Of a stretch of DNA of 64,000 nt, positions 44,452 to 53,511 are shown in pieces. A program made the position numbers and the translations under genes. The notes beneath the pieces are model-generated. The model worked only from the letters and a program-made list of their open reading frames with translations, had not been told where the DNA came from and ran no database searches. Position 1 is the first letter of the stretch; each line of letters begins with the position of its first letter. The stretch lies in assembly GCA_023231005.1 (NCBI GenBank), contig JALNWG010000006.1, positions 1 to 64,000 of the forward strand, read 5' to 3'. This DNA comes from Bacteroidales bacterium (GTDB lineage Bacteria; Bacteroidota; Bacteroidia; Bacteroidales; FEN-979).

Positions 44452-45357
44452 TCAAAGCCGGATCCCAATTCCAAATGCAATCCGGTAAGATATAAGTAAA
44501 AAGAACGTAATTCCAGCAATTAAACCAGAGAACTTTATCGTCCTCGGATCTTCATCAAAATAAAGATCCTGCATGTTTTTTCCTCTTATTGCGACTGGTA
44601 TTAAAATAAACAACATCGTTGCATTGGTACAAACTTCATAGATGGTGATGTTTGGAATTTTAAAAAGAGCGATAATTAAATTTCCAGCAAAAAAAGGATA
44701 AATTATTTGATTCCAGATAAACTTGGTCCGGTTTACTGAGTTAAGCATATTGAAATATATATTCCCGGAAAATAAAAATATACGGGTCAGAAATAATCCT
44801 AAGGTGATCATTGCCAGTAAGGTGATAAAGCAGATAATCATTTTTCCTGTATCCATGAAAAAAAAGTAAATGATTACATAGCCAAAGCCCTGATTGAAAA
44901 TTGCTCCCGTAAAGATATCTCCCAAAAAAAAGACGATGGAGTGTGCCATCATCCAGAGAATCAATAATCTTAAAATACCCGTTTCTGCCATCACTTTAAC
45001 ATAGATGACAAGAAGCAAAATACCAAAAATGAATGAAGTCATTGGGGCGGTGCTGAAAATCACCTGTACCGCATCAGTAAACCAATCTGTGCCTTTTATA
45101 AGATAATCGATATTGTAATAGTACAGAACCGTTTTAATGTCGAAGGCGTAAGCTGAAATTCCCGTTGCTATTTTTGTTACCGTGGAGATGAGTAAATAGG
45201 CAAGCAGAAAAAGCAGGGTTGAGTTAAAAAAAATCACTGTAAACGTACCTTTTGGATAGGTGCTTTTACAGTGACCGGGATGGGAAGAAATGTTAAAAAA
45301 TGAACCCTTCTTCCAAAGAAACTTGATTTTACGATATGCTGAATAAAACCGATTCAT
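44452..45357 (-). CDS. multi-pass membrane protein of unknown function
   Basis: A 301-residue protein with about seven or eight membrane helices (from residue 40 to the C-terminus) and a basic, His/Cys-containing start (NISSHPGHCKSTYPKG). I recognise no family. It is 23 bases after the alpha-oxoamine synthase gene on the same strand and probably co-transcribed, which could place it in sphingolipid or related lipid metabolism or transport. That is inference from position. No typical acyltransferase or glycosyltransferase motif is visible. Confidence 0.6.
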   Translation of the reverse strand: MNRFYSAYRKIKFLWKKGSFFNISSHPGHCKSTYPKGTFTVIFFNSTLLFLLAYLLISTVTKIATGISAYAFDIKTVLYYYNIDYLIKGTDWFTDAVQVIFSTAPMTSFIFGILLLVIYVKVMAETGILRLLILWMMAHSIVFFLGDIFTGAIFNQGFGYVIIYFFFMDTGKMIICFITLLAMITLGLFLTRIFLFSGNIYFNMLNSVNRTKFIWNQIIYPFFAGNLIIALFKIPNITIYEVCTNATMLFILIPVAIRGKNMQDLYFDEDPRTIKFSGLIAGITFFLLISYRIAFGIGIRL

Positions 45358-45380
45358 TTTGGCAGATAAGGATCTAACTG

Positions 45381-46634
45381 CTAATAAACATCACCAACAG
45401 GAGGGATGCCGCCGGTAGAGTATTTCCCATTATTAAGGTTATTTGAAACCTCTGAGAATGCGCTGATCGTTTGGGTAACATCTTCTAGAGAGTGAGCAGC
45501 TGTGGGAATTAACCGAAGCATGATCACGTTTTTTGGAACGACCGGATATATGACAACGGAACAAAAAATACCGAAATTTTCACGTAGATCAGCGACTATT
45601 TGTGTTGCTTCTGAAACGCCTCCTTGCAGAAATACAGGAGTTACAGGAGATTGAGTTTTTCCGATGTCAAATCCTTTTTCCCTGAGACCACTCTGAAGGG
45701 CTCTCACGATAGTCCAAAGTTTTTCTCTCAATTCAGGGCGGGTTTGGATCAATTCAAGACGTTTCATAGCTCCTATCACCATTGGCATGGGGAGTGATTT
45801 GGCAAAGATCTGCGACCGCATTTTATAGGATAATGTTTTTATGATTCGTTTCTCGGTGGCGATAAATCCTCCGATCCCAGCCATTGCTTTGGCGAAGGCT
45901 CCAAAGTACATATCTACACCATCCATAACTCCCTGTTCTTCACTGGTTCCGGCTCCAGATTTTCCCATAGTCCCAAATCCGTGAGCATCATCAATGAGAA
46001 GACGGAATCCATATTTATCTTTAAATTGTAATATTCCCTTCAAATTGCCCAAATCACCTGGCATTCCAAAAACTCCTTCGGTAATCACAAGCAGGCCGCC
46101 CCCAGTTTCGTCTGCAGCTTTTCTGGCATGTTTGATTTGTGACTCAAATTTTTCCATGTCATTATGTGGATATACAAATCGCTTGCCGATGTGGAGACGT
46201 AGACCATCCAGAATGCAGGCATGTGACTCGGAATCATATACAACTACATCACGGCGATCCAATAGAGAATCAATAATAGAAACCATACCCATATAACCAT
46301 AATTCAGGAGGTAGGCTGATTCTTTTTTCTCAAATGCAGCCAATTCGTGTTCCAGTTGTTCATGATATTTGGTTTGCCCCGACATCATCCTTGCACCCAT
46401 GGGAGCTGCCAAACCCCATTGTCGTGTAGCTTCTGTGTCAGCTTTCCGGACTTCAGGATGATTTGCCAGCCCCAGATAATTATTTAAACTCCACACAAGA
46501 ACAGGTTTCCCTCTGAATTTCATGTGGCTGGAAATTTCACCTTCCAATTTCGGAAAATAGTAATATCCATAACCTTCATTTGCAAACTGGCCCAAATGAC
46601 CAAGGTTGTTCTCAACTTTTTCAAAAATGTCCAC
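45381..46634 (-). CDS. alpha-oxoamine synthase, possible serine palmitoyltransferase
   Basis: A 417-residue pyridoxal-phosphate enzyme of the KBL/BioF/SPT family, which condenses an amino acid with an acyl-CoA. Motifs include VWSLNNYLGLANHPEV, the DDAHGFGTMG cofactor loop, and the cofactor lysine in FGAFAKAMAGIGGF. The N-terminus MDIFEKVENN and the K-G-F-D-I-G-(K/T)-T-Q-S-P-V-T-P segment match a Bacteroidota-specific subgroup often annotated as serine palmitoyltransferase. No bioA/bioD or threonine dehydrogenase is near, which argues weakly against biotin or threonine roles. Substrate assignment is therefore moderate. Confidence 0.72.
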   Translation of the reverse strand: MDIFEKVENNLGHLGQFANEGYGYYYFPKLEGEISSHMKFRGKPVLVWSLNNYLGLANHPEVRKADTEATRQWGLAAPMGARMMSGQTKYHEQLEHELAAFEKKESAYLLNYGYMGMVSIIDSLLDRRDVVVYDSESHACILDGLRLHIGKRFVYPHNDMEKFESQIKHARKAADETGGGLLVITEGVFGMPGDLGNLKGILQFKDKYGFRLLIDDAHGFGTMGKSGAGTSEEQGVMDGVDMYFGAFAKAMAGIGGFIATEKRIIKTLSYKMRSQIFAKSLPMPMVIGAMKRLELIQTRPELREKLWTIVRALQSGLREKGFDIGKTQSPVTPVFLQGGVSEATQIVADLRENFGIFCSVVIYPVVPKNVIMLRLIPTAAHSLEDVTQTISAFSEVSNNLNNGKYSTGGIPPVGDVY

Positions 46635-46679
46635 GATTATAATATTTTGTTAAACAGTTTGATTATTTTTAATAGGTTG

Positions 46680-46687
46680 CAAAAGTA
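46680..46687 (-). promoter_or_regulatory. candidate -7 element for the oxoamine synthase gene
   Basis: The minus strand reads TACTTTTG, 45 bases before the start codon, in the spacer shared with bamD. No clear -33 partner. Confidence 0.4.
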
Positions 46688-46773
46688 CCAAAAATCAAAT
46701 ACTTTTTCATACTTAAAACCGTTACTAATTGTCAATATTATGATTATTCACTGAAATAATGTAATTTTGCAAA

Positions 46774-47619
46774 ATGAAAAAGAGTGTCTTTTTTATTGTT
46801 CTGTTTAGTTTCCTGATATCACTTTCTTCTTGTAAATTCCAGAAATTATTAAAATCTGGTTCAATAGATGAAAAGTATGAAATGGCTGTGAAACTATATA
46901 ATGAAAAGGATTATTCAAGGGCATTACAACTATTTGATCAATTGACTGGTGTGATGCGTGCAACCGATAAATCACAGAAAATTTATTATTATTACGCCTA
47001 TTGTTATTATAATCAGAAGGATTACACTTTGGCTTCCTATTATTTTAAACGTTATACAAGCAATTTTCCCAATACCCCGGAGGCAGAGGAATGTGCATAT
47101 ATGAGTGCCTATTGCAATTATTTAAATTCGCCAGAATACAGTCTTGATCAAACAGTAACCAACGATGCATTAAAGGATCTTCAATTGTTCACCAATACCT
47201 ATCCTGAAAGTAAGCGAGTATCTGAATGCAATGATTTGATTGATAAATTGCGTTTGAAGTTAGAAATGAAGGATTATAAGATCGCGAAAATGTATTATCG
47301 AATGGATGACTATGCTGCGGCTATTCAGGGTTTTAGCAATATTATCAAGGAATATCCTGATACTCCCCATAAGGAAGAATTACTTTTTTTGATCTTTAAA
47401 TCTTATCACAAATTTGCCAAGGAAAGCGTTGAACATAAAAAAAAGGAGAGATACACAAAAACCATTGCTGCATATAATGAGTTTGTTTCCCAATTTCCGC
47501 AAAGCGAGTTTTTATCCGAAGCAGCTGATCTGAAAGAAACCTCACGTAGAGAGCTTGATGCAATGTATAATAAGGATCAAAAGAAAATCATTCGGGATAG
47601 TTCCCCGGAAAAACAATAA
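46774..47619 (+). CDS. bamD: outer membrane protein assembly factor BamD
   Basis: A 281-residue lipoprotein of the BAM complex that inserts beta-barrels into the outer membrane. A signal and lipobox (SLSSC, Cys20) precede tetratricopeptide-type helical repeats with YNEKDYSRALQLFDQL, YYYAYCYYNQKDYTLASYYF and DDYAAAIQGFSNIIKEYPDT. It heads the bamD-rpoZ-coaBC-DUF4835-recN gene order that is conserved in Bacteroidota. A TAATTTTG at 46762-46769 lies only 4 bases before the ATG and might be a -7 element for a nearly leaderless message. Confidence 0.9.
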   Translation: MKKSVFFIVLFSFLISLSSCKFQKLLKSGSIDEKYEMAVKLYNEKDYSRALQLFDQLTGVMRATDKSQKIYYYYAYCYYNQKDYTLASYYFKRYTSNFPNTPEAEECAYMSAYCNYLNSPEYSLDQTVTNDALKDLQLFTNTYPESKRVSECNDLIDKLRLKLEMKDYKIAKMYYRMDDYAAAIQGFSNIIKEYPDTPHKEELLFLIFKSYHKFAKESVEHKKKERYTKTIAAYNEFVSQFPQSEFLSEAADLKETSRRELDAMYNKDQKKIIRDSSPEKQ

Positions 47620-47633
47620 AAAATAGAAATAAC

Positions 47634-47969
47634 ATGGATTATAAAAAAGTTAAAACAGATGTAAATGCAGTAACTCGTAATATTGAGGATTTTACTGTAG
47701 GAACTAACAATGTTTATGAAACGGTTGCAGTTTTATCAAAGCGTGCCAATCAAATTGGGCTTGAAATGAAAGAGGAATTGAATCAGAAGATATCCGAATT
47801 TGCTACTACAACTGACAATCTGGAAGAAGTTTTCGAAAACCGGGAGCAAATTGAGATTGCTAAATACTATGAACATCTGCCAAAACCAACTTTGATTGCG
47901 ATCCATGAATATGTAAATAAGGAGATTTATTTCCGCAATCCCCATAAGGAAAGGCCTGAAGATTTTTAA
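47634..47969 (+). CDS. rpoZ: DNA-directed RNA polymerase omega subunit (Bacteroidota form)
   Basis: A 111-residue protein. The conserved omega/Rpb6 core is seen in TVGTNNVYETVAVLSKRANQIG, which contacts the beta' subunit. The C-terminal extension with KYYEHLPKPTLIAIHEYVN is typical for Bacteroidota. It is 14 bases after bamD and 20 bases before coaBC. The conserved neighbourhood supports the call. Confidence 0.88.
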   Translation: MDYKKVKTDVNAVTRNIEDFTVGTNNVYETVAVLSKRANQIGLEMKEELNQKISEFATTTDNLEEVFENREQIEIAKYYEHLPKPTLIAIHEYVNKEIYFRNPHKERPEDF

Positions 47970-47989
47970 TCAAAACATTTATTTACCTG

Positions 47990-49189
47990 ATGATGAAAGG
48001 GAAAAAGATTGTAATTGGAGTTACAGGTAGTATCGCGGCATACAAAATTGCCTCCCTGGTACGACTTTTAATTAGAGAAGGGGCTGAAGTACAGGTTATA
48101 ATGACACCCATGGCCACTTCTTTCATAACACCACTTACGCTGTCAACATTATCGCAACGCCCCGTTATTATCGAACCTTTTCAGGAAGCAAACGGTCAAT
48201 GGAACAGCCATGTGGAAATTGGATTATGGGCCGATGTAATGCTTTTTGCTCCCGTCACTGCAAACACCTTAGGTAAAATGGTAAATGGCATTGCTGATAA
48301 CTCTGTTATTACCACCTATTTATCAGCCAAATGCCCTGTGTTTATTGCACCGGCAATGGATCTGGATATGTTTCGTCATCCTTCAACACAACGCAATATT
48401 GAATTTCTTAAATCTTTTGGGAACATCATTATTGAACCTCAGGTAGGCGAATTGGCAAGTGGACTGTCGGGGCCTGGCAGAATGGAAGATCCTGAGAGAA
48501 TGGTTGAAATTTTGAGTACACACTTCAAATCATCTACGGCTTTTAGTAAAAAAAAAATTCTCATAACAGCAGGACCTACCTACGAAAAGATTGATCCCGT
48601 TCGGTTTATCGGTAATTTTTCAACTGGGAAAATGGGCTTTTCCTTGGCCGAACAAGCTGCTTTACAAGGTGCTGAAGTATACTTGGTTACAGGTCCGACA
48701 TCACTTCAACTCCAACATCCTTCTATTCACAGAATTGATGTACTTTCTGCAGAGGAAATGTATCAAGCTTGTATGAACCTTGCTCATGATATGAATGTGA
48801 TTATTATGGCAGCTGCTGTTTCAGATTATACGCCTCAAAAGCAGTACCAGAATAAGATAAAAAAAACGCAACATTCTTTAATGCTCTCTCTTTCACCTAC
48901 CAACGATATTCTTAGCGAACTTGGTACCAGGAAATCAAAAAACCAGTTGCTTATTGGTTTTGCACTGGAAACAGATGATGAAATCACCAATGCCAGAAAA
49001 AAGTTGGAATTAAAGAATCTGGATGCAATCATATTAAATTCCCTAAACGACCAAGGAGCAGGTTTTGGCGCTACAACCAATAAAATAAGCATTATTGATC
49101 GAAAAGGGAAGATACACCACCGTCCACTTATGGATAAAAGAGAAGTAGCAATTGACATTCTTGATTTTGTAAAAAAAATAGAACTGTGA
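47990..49189 (+). CDS. coaBC: bifunctional phosphopantothenoylcysteine decarboxylase/synthetase
   Basis: Catalyses two steps of coenzyme A synthesis: adding cysteine to 4'-phosphopantothenate and decarboxylating the product. The 399-residue fusion has the FMN-binding CoaC half (GKKIVIGVTGSIAAYKIASL, active-site His in NSHVEIGLWADVMLFAP, and the PAMDLDMF variant of PAMN) and the CoaB half (ILITAGPTYEKIDPVRFIGN, STGKMGFSLAEQA, IMAAAVSDYTP). Two adjacent Met codons leave the start at 47990 or 47993. Part of the bamD-recN cluster. Confidence 0.95.
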   Translation: MMKGKKIVIGVTGSIAAYKIASLVRLLIREGAEVQVIMTPMATSFITPLTLSTLSQRPVIIEPFQEANGQWNSHVEIGLWADVMLFAPVTANTLGKMVNGIADNSVITTYLSAKCPVFIAPAMDLDMFRHPSTQRNIEFLKSFGNIIIEPQVGELASGLSGPGRMEDPERMVEILSTHFKSSTAFSKKKILITAGPTYEKIDPVRFIGNFSTGKMGFSLAEQAALQGAEVYLVTGPTSLQLQHPSIHRIDVLSAEEMYQACMNLAHDMNVIIMAAAVSDYTPQKQYQNKIKKTQHSLMLSLSPTNDILSELGTRKSKNQLLIGFALETDDEITNARKKLELKNLDAIILNSLNDQGAGFGATTNKISIIDRKGKIHHRPLMDKREVAIDILDFVKKIEL

Positions 49190-49193
49190 AAAT

Positions 49194-50108
49194 ATGAATT
49201 GGCCAAAGCGAATTCTCAGCGTCGCGATATTCCTGCTTTGCATGGTTCAACTTCATGCACAAGAATTTAACTGTATTGTTAATGTCTCTTCTTCACAAGT
49301 GGAAGGAACTGATAAAAGAGTGTTTGAAACTCTTCAAAATGCACTCTATGAGTTTGTGAATAATCGGAAATGGTCGAATTTTACTTTTCGTACTGAAGAA
49401 AAAATTGAATGTACTATTTTATTGACTGTTACCGATCGTCTTGGCTCCGATGAATTCAGGGGGAATATCAATCTAGTTCTGCGTCGTCCCGTATTTAACG
49501 CTGCCTATAATTCAGTACTCCTGAATTATATTGATAAAGGATTCCAATTTCGCTATGTTGAATACCAACCATTGGATTATTCAGATGGCACCTTTACTTC
49601 GAACCTTACCTCAGTCATGGCTTATTATTCTTATGTTTTTTTGGGATTTTATTTCGATTCTTTCTCTCCTAACGGAGGAAATCCGTTTTTTGAAAAAGCT
49701 CAGGAAGTGGTCAATTCAGCACAAAATGCTCAGGAGTCTGGTTGGAAAGCCTCTGAAAGTGAAAAAAACAGATATTGGTTGGTGAATAATTATCTGAATT
49801 CAGCCAATTCAGAATTACGTCAATTCGCTTATACCTATCACAGACTCGGTTTGGATCAGATGTATGAAAAAGTGGATGGCGGTCGTAATAGCGTTACTGA
49901 GAGCTTGGGTTACATACAGAAATTATACAATGCCAAACCCAATTTATTTGCCCTTCAATTGGTTTTTGATGCAAAAAGGGATGAAATTGTCAATATTTAT
50001 GCTGATCAACGTGTTCCTCCCATGGAAAAAGCAAATATTGTGAACCAATTGAAAGATATGGATCCAGCTAATAGTTCGAAATACCAGGCAATTCTGGAAC
50101 AGAAATAA
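49194..50108 (+). CDS. DUF4835 family protein, PorD-like (T9SS-associated)
   Basis: A 304-residue secreted protein with a signal peptide ending near LHAQ (residue 23). It contains the DUF4835 pattern QEFNCIVNVSSSQVEGTDKRVF, NRKWSNFTF, DEFRGNINLVLRRPVFNAAY and LTSVMAYYSYVFLGFYFDSFS. Members are called PorD in Porphyromonas, where the gene is needed for type IX secretion, though its exact role is unclear. Its presence agrees with the three T9SS cargo enzymes in this window. It begins 4 bases after coaBC. Confidence 0.88.
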   Translation: MNWPKRILSVAIFLLCMVQLHAQEFNCIVNVSSSQVEGTDKRVFETLQNALYEFVNNRKWSNFTFRTEEKIECTILLTVTDRLGSDEFRGNINLVLRRPVFNAAYNSVLLNYIDKGFQFRYVEYQPLDYSDGTFTSNLTSVMAYYSYVFLGFYFDSFSPNGGNPFFEKAQEVVNSAQNAQESGWKASESEKNRYWLVNNYLNSANSELRQFAYTYHRLGLDQMYEKVDGGRNSVTESLGYIQKLYNAKPNLFALQLVFDAKRDEIVNIYADQRVPPMEKANIVNQLKDMDPANSSKYQAILEQK

Positions 50109-50139
50109 AAATCACCGGCTTCCTTTATTAAAGTAACCG

Positions 50140-51795
50140 ATGCTTCTAAAACTATCCATAAAAAATTATATCTTAATTCAATCGCTTGAAGTTGATTTCA
50201 CGCAAGGTCTTTCTGTAATCACTGGAGAAACCGGCGCTGGAAAATCAATTTTTCTGGGTGCATTGGGATTGATTTTAGGACAAAGGATTGATACCAGTGT
50301 ACTTCTTGATAAATCAAAAAAATGTTACGTTGAAGGTATTTTTAATATCAAAGGGTATCATTTGGAAGACTACTTTCAACAGCATGAATTGGATTTTGAA
50401 GAGGAAATCATTTTGCGTAGGGAAATAAATCAAGGAGGCAAGTCAAGGGCATTTATCAACGACACTCCGGTTTCGCTTTCTGAGCTTAAAAACATGGGAG
50501 ATCAACTGGTAAATATTCATTCTCAGCATTCTATTGTAACCCTGAACGATGCAAATTTCCAACTGGCTGTTTTGGATAGTTATGCAGGGATTTACCAGCA
50601 GGTTTTTAATTATAGGAAGAAATTTGCTTCTCTTCAGAGACAAAAAAAACAACTGGAGGATTTGATACAGATAGATAATAAATCCAAAGGAGAAAGGGAG
50701 TATTTCAAGTTTTTATATAATGAACTTGTCACGGCTGATCTGAAACCTGGAGAACAATTGTTGATGGAAACCCAACTTCAGAAATTGACTCATGCAGAGG
50801 AAATTAAAAAAATTTTAATTCAGACTACTGAATCGTTATCTGACAGCGAATCAAATGTGATTAGTCAACTCTCATCCACGATAAACCTTATTCAAGGAAT
50901 TTCCAGGTTTCACCCAGATATTCAATCATTAGTTGAAAGATTAAAAGTTAATTATATTGATATCAAGGATATATCAAGTGAAATATCGATACTTGAAGGA
51001 ACACTTCAGGTTGACTCTGAGATGATAGAACAATTGTCGCAACGTCTTGACATTATTTATAAGTTCTTAAAAAAACATCAAAAAACATCATCTGATGAGT
51101 TGATCGAATTGAAGGAAAATCTATCAAGTAAAATATCTGAATCAAATAGTTTAACTGATCAGATTTCTCAACGAACCCAGGAAATTAAATGTGTTGAAGA
51201 TGAACTTATTAAAGAAGCGAAATCAATTTCAAAGTCACGTAATAATATACTCCAACAATTTGAAGATGAGATCATCAAAGTATTAATAAATCTCGGAATT
51301 TCGCAAGCACAGTTTAAAATCGAACATATTTCTACGGAAGCTCTTACAAAGGATGGCCTGGATAAAGTCCGGTTTTTATTCAGTGCTAACCGGGGAATTG
51401 AGTTGGATGATGTTGCACATATTGCGTCGGGGGGAGAACTTTCCAGATTAATGTTGAGTATCAAATCATTGATTAGTCAAAAGAATTTATTACCGACTAT
51501 TTTCTTTGATGAAATTGATAATGGTGTTTCTGGCGAAATTGCTGGAAAAGTAGGAGCGATATTAAAAAAAATGGCGTTAAAAATGCAGGTTATCGCGATT
51601 ACCCATCTTCCACAAATTGCAGCCAAAGGAGAAACACATTATTCTGTATACAAAATTGATAATAAGGATTGTACGACATCTTATATAAAGCAATTAAGTA
51701 AGCATGAAAGAATTGAGGAAATTGCAAAAATGTTAAGTAATGAAAAGGTTACTCCAATTGCTTTGAAAAACGCCAAAGAGCTGATTAATGGTTAA
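50140..51795 (+). CDS. recN: DNA repair protein RecN
   Basis: RecN is an SMC-like ATPase that helps repair double-strand breaks. The 551-residue product has Walker A ITGETGAGKSIFLGAL near 30, long central coiled coils (about 150-360), the signature HIASGGELSRLMLSIK, Walker B TIFFDEIDNGVSGEIAGKVG, and the terminal ITHLPQIAAKG. Length is normal. It is the last gene of the bamD-rpoZ-coaBC-DUF4835-recN cluster. Confidence 0.96.
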   Translation: MLLKLSIKNYILIQSLEVDFTQGLSVITGETGAGKSIFLGALGLILGQRIDTSVLLDKSKKCYVEGIFNIKGYHLEDYFQQHELDFEEEIILRREINQGGKSRAFINDTPVSLSELKNMGDQLVNIHSQHSIVTLNDANFQLAVLDSYAGIYQQVFNYRKKFASLQRQKKQLEDLIQIDNKSKGEREYFKFLYNELVTADLKPGEQLLMETQLQKLTHAEEIKKILIQTTESLSDSESNVISQLSSTINLIQGISRFHPDIQSLVERLKVNYIDIKDISSEISILEGTLQVDSEMIEQLSQRLDIIYKFLKKHQKTSSDELIELKENLSSKISESNSLTDQISQRTQEIKCVEDELIKEAKSISKSRNNILQQFEDEIIKVLINLGISQAQFKIEHISTEALTKDGLDKVRFLFSANRGIELDDVAHIASGGELSRLMLSIKSLISQKNLLPTIFFDEIDNGVSGEIAGKVGAILKKMALKMQVIAITHLPQIAAKGETHYSVYKIDNKDCTTSYIKQLSKHERIEEIAKMLSNEKVTPIALKNAKELING

Positions 51796-51837
51796 ATAGT
51801 TGTGTTACTTAATGTTTTAGGTTATATATAAAATCGT

Positions 51838-52674
51838 ATGGCATATAATTTATTAAAGGGAAAGAAAGGAATTATTTTTGGTGCGCTTGACGACCGATCC
51901 ATTGCTTGGAAAATTGCAACCCGCGCTTTCGATGAAGGTGGTCGGTTTACACTTTCTAATACACCAGTAGCTCTTAGGTTTGGTGAACTTGATCAATTAG
52001 CCAAATCTTGTGAGGCAGAAATCATTTTAGCCGATGCTACAAAAATTTCTGATATTGAAAAGGTTTTCAAACGGTCGATGGAAATTCTGGGTGGAAAAGT
52101 TGATTTTATATTACATTCTATTGCAATGTCAATGAATGTAAGAAAACATAGGGAATATGATGATCTCGATTATGATTATTTTCAAAGGACCATTGATATT
52201 TCTGCTCTTTCATTTCATAAAATGTTACAGGTTGCAAAAAAAATGGATGCTATCAATAATTGGGGATCTGTTTTAGCACTATCTTATATTGCATCCCAAA
52301 GAACGCTTGTTGGGTATAATGACATGGCCGATGCCAAAGCTTTACTCGAATCGATTGCCCGGAGTTTCGGGTATATTTATGGGAGGGAGAAACAAATACG
52401 GATCAATACGCTTTCACAGTCACCCACCCGAACTACTGCTGGAAGTGCTGTTAAAGGTGTAGATGGTTTGATCGATTTCACAGACAAAATGTCCCCTCTG
52501 GGGAACGCAACTGCTGATGAATGTGCCGACTTTTCAATTGTTATGTTCTCAGACTTATCCAGAAAAATAACCATGCAGAACATCTATCATGATGGAGGGT
52601 TCTCCAGTATGGCCATGAGTTTAAAGGCTATGAACCAATATAATAAGTGTTTGGATGAAGAGGAAAAATTATAG
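51838..52674 (+). CDS. fabI: enoyl-[acyl-carrier-protein] reductase (NADH)
   Basis: FabI performs the last reduction in each fatty acid elongation cycle. The 278-residue product has the FabI start GKKGIIFGALDDRSIAWKIA, HSIAMSMNVRK, and the catalytic Tyr-x6-Lys in GYNDMADAKALLES. The C-terminus ends TMQNIYHDGGFSSMAMS. Triclosan-type inhibitors target this class, but resistance cannot be read here. It follows recN by 42 bases and precedes the etf operon. Confidence 0.94.
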   Translation: MAYNLLKGKKGIIFGALDDRSIAWKIATRAFDEGGRFTLSNTPVALRFGELDQLAKSCEAEIILADATKISDIEKVFKRSMEILGGKVDFILHSIAMSMNVRKHREYDDLDYDYFQRTIDISALSFHKMLQVAKKMDAINNWGSVLALSYIASQRTLVGYNDMADAKALLESIARSFGYIYGREKQIRINTLSQSPTRTTAGSAVKGVDGLIDFTDKMSPLGNATADECADFSIVMFSDLSRKITMQNIYHDGGFSSMAMSLKAMNQYNKCLDEEEKL

Positions 52675-52696
52675 ACCCTGTTTCTTGGTTTTTTTT

Positions 52697-52704
52697 TAAC
52701 TTTG
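52697..52704 (+). promoter_or_regulatory. candidate -7 element for the etf operon
   Basis: TAACTTTG matches TAnnTTTG and lies 37 bases before the etfB start. A TTG at 52685-52687 is too close to serve as the -33 partner. Confidence 0.45.
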
Positions 52705-52741
52705 CACCCCGAATTTCTATTCTGTAAATAATCTTAATCAA

Positions 52742-53488
52742 ATGAAGATTTTAGTTTGTATTAGTCATGTCCCCGACACGACTACGAAAGTCAAATTTAT
52801 TGATAATAAAAAATTAGATACAACTGGAATTCAATGGGTTATTAATCCATGGGATGAGTTATCTTTGACAAGAGCTTTAGAATTAAAAGATGATCCGAAA
52901 AATGGGGTCACAACTGTGACCGTGGCTCATGTTGGTCTCGTGGGTTCCGAACCTACCCTTAGGAAAGCTCTTGCTATTGGAGCTGATGATGCGATCCGTA
53001 TCAATGCTGATCCAATGGATGCCTATTATGTTGCCTTTCAATTGGCTCAGGTAATCCGGAATGAAGCGTTTGATATTATTTTAACTGGAATTGAATCAAG
53101 TGATTACAATGGTTCTACGGTGGGAGGTATGTTGGCTGAATTTCTGGGTTATAATTCTGTTTCTTCAGTTTCATCAATAACTATTGACAATGGTCGTGTT
53201 ATTCTTCATCGTGAAATTGATGGAGGAAAGGAAATAGTAACGGTACCTGTTCCTTTTGTGTCCGTTGTTCAGAAAGGTATTGCTAAAGAACCACGAATAG
53301 CTGCCATGCGTGGTATTATGATGGCACGTACCAAACCATTGAAAGTATTTGAACCTGTGGCTTGCGAGCCATTGACTGAATTATTGACCTTTGAGATGCC
53401 AAAGCCAAGGACTGCCTGCAAGTTTATTGATGCAGAAAATTCGAAACAGTTGATAGAGCTTTTACAGAATGAGGCCAAAATCATTTAA
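52742..53488 (+). CDS. etfB: electron transfer flavoprotein subunit beta
   Basis: The 248-residue beta subunit of ETF, which carries electrons from acyl-CoA dehydrogenases. It has the start MKILVCISHVPDTTTKVKF, the NPWDELSLTRALELKD segment, AIGADDAIRI, the GIESSDYNGSTVGGMLAEFL motif and a PVPFVSVVQKG segment. It is the first of five genes (etfB, etfA, FeS membrane subunit, CCG subunit, acyl-CoA dehydrogenase) with gaps of 23, 7, 24 and -1 bases. Confidence 0.95.
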   Translation: MKILVCISHVPDTTTKVKFIDNKKLDTTGIQWVINPWDELSLTRALELKDDPKNGVTTVTVAHVGLVGSEPTLRKALAIGADDAIRINADPMDAYYVAFQLAQVIRNEAFDIILTGIESSDYNGSTVGGMLAEFLGYNSVSSVSSITIDNGRVILHREIDGGKEIVTVPVPFVSVVQKGIAKEPRIAAMRGIMMARTKPLKVFEPVACEPLTELLTFEMPKPRTACKFIDAENSKQLIELLQNEAKII

Positions 53489-53511
53489 TTAAACGAACCA
53501 AATATATTTAT

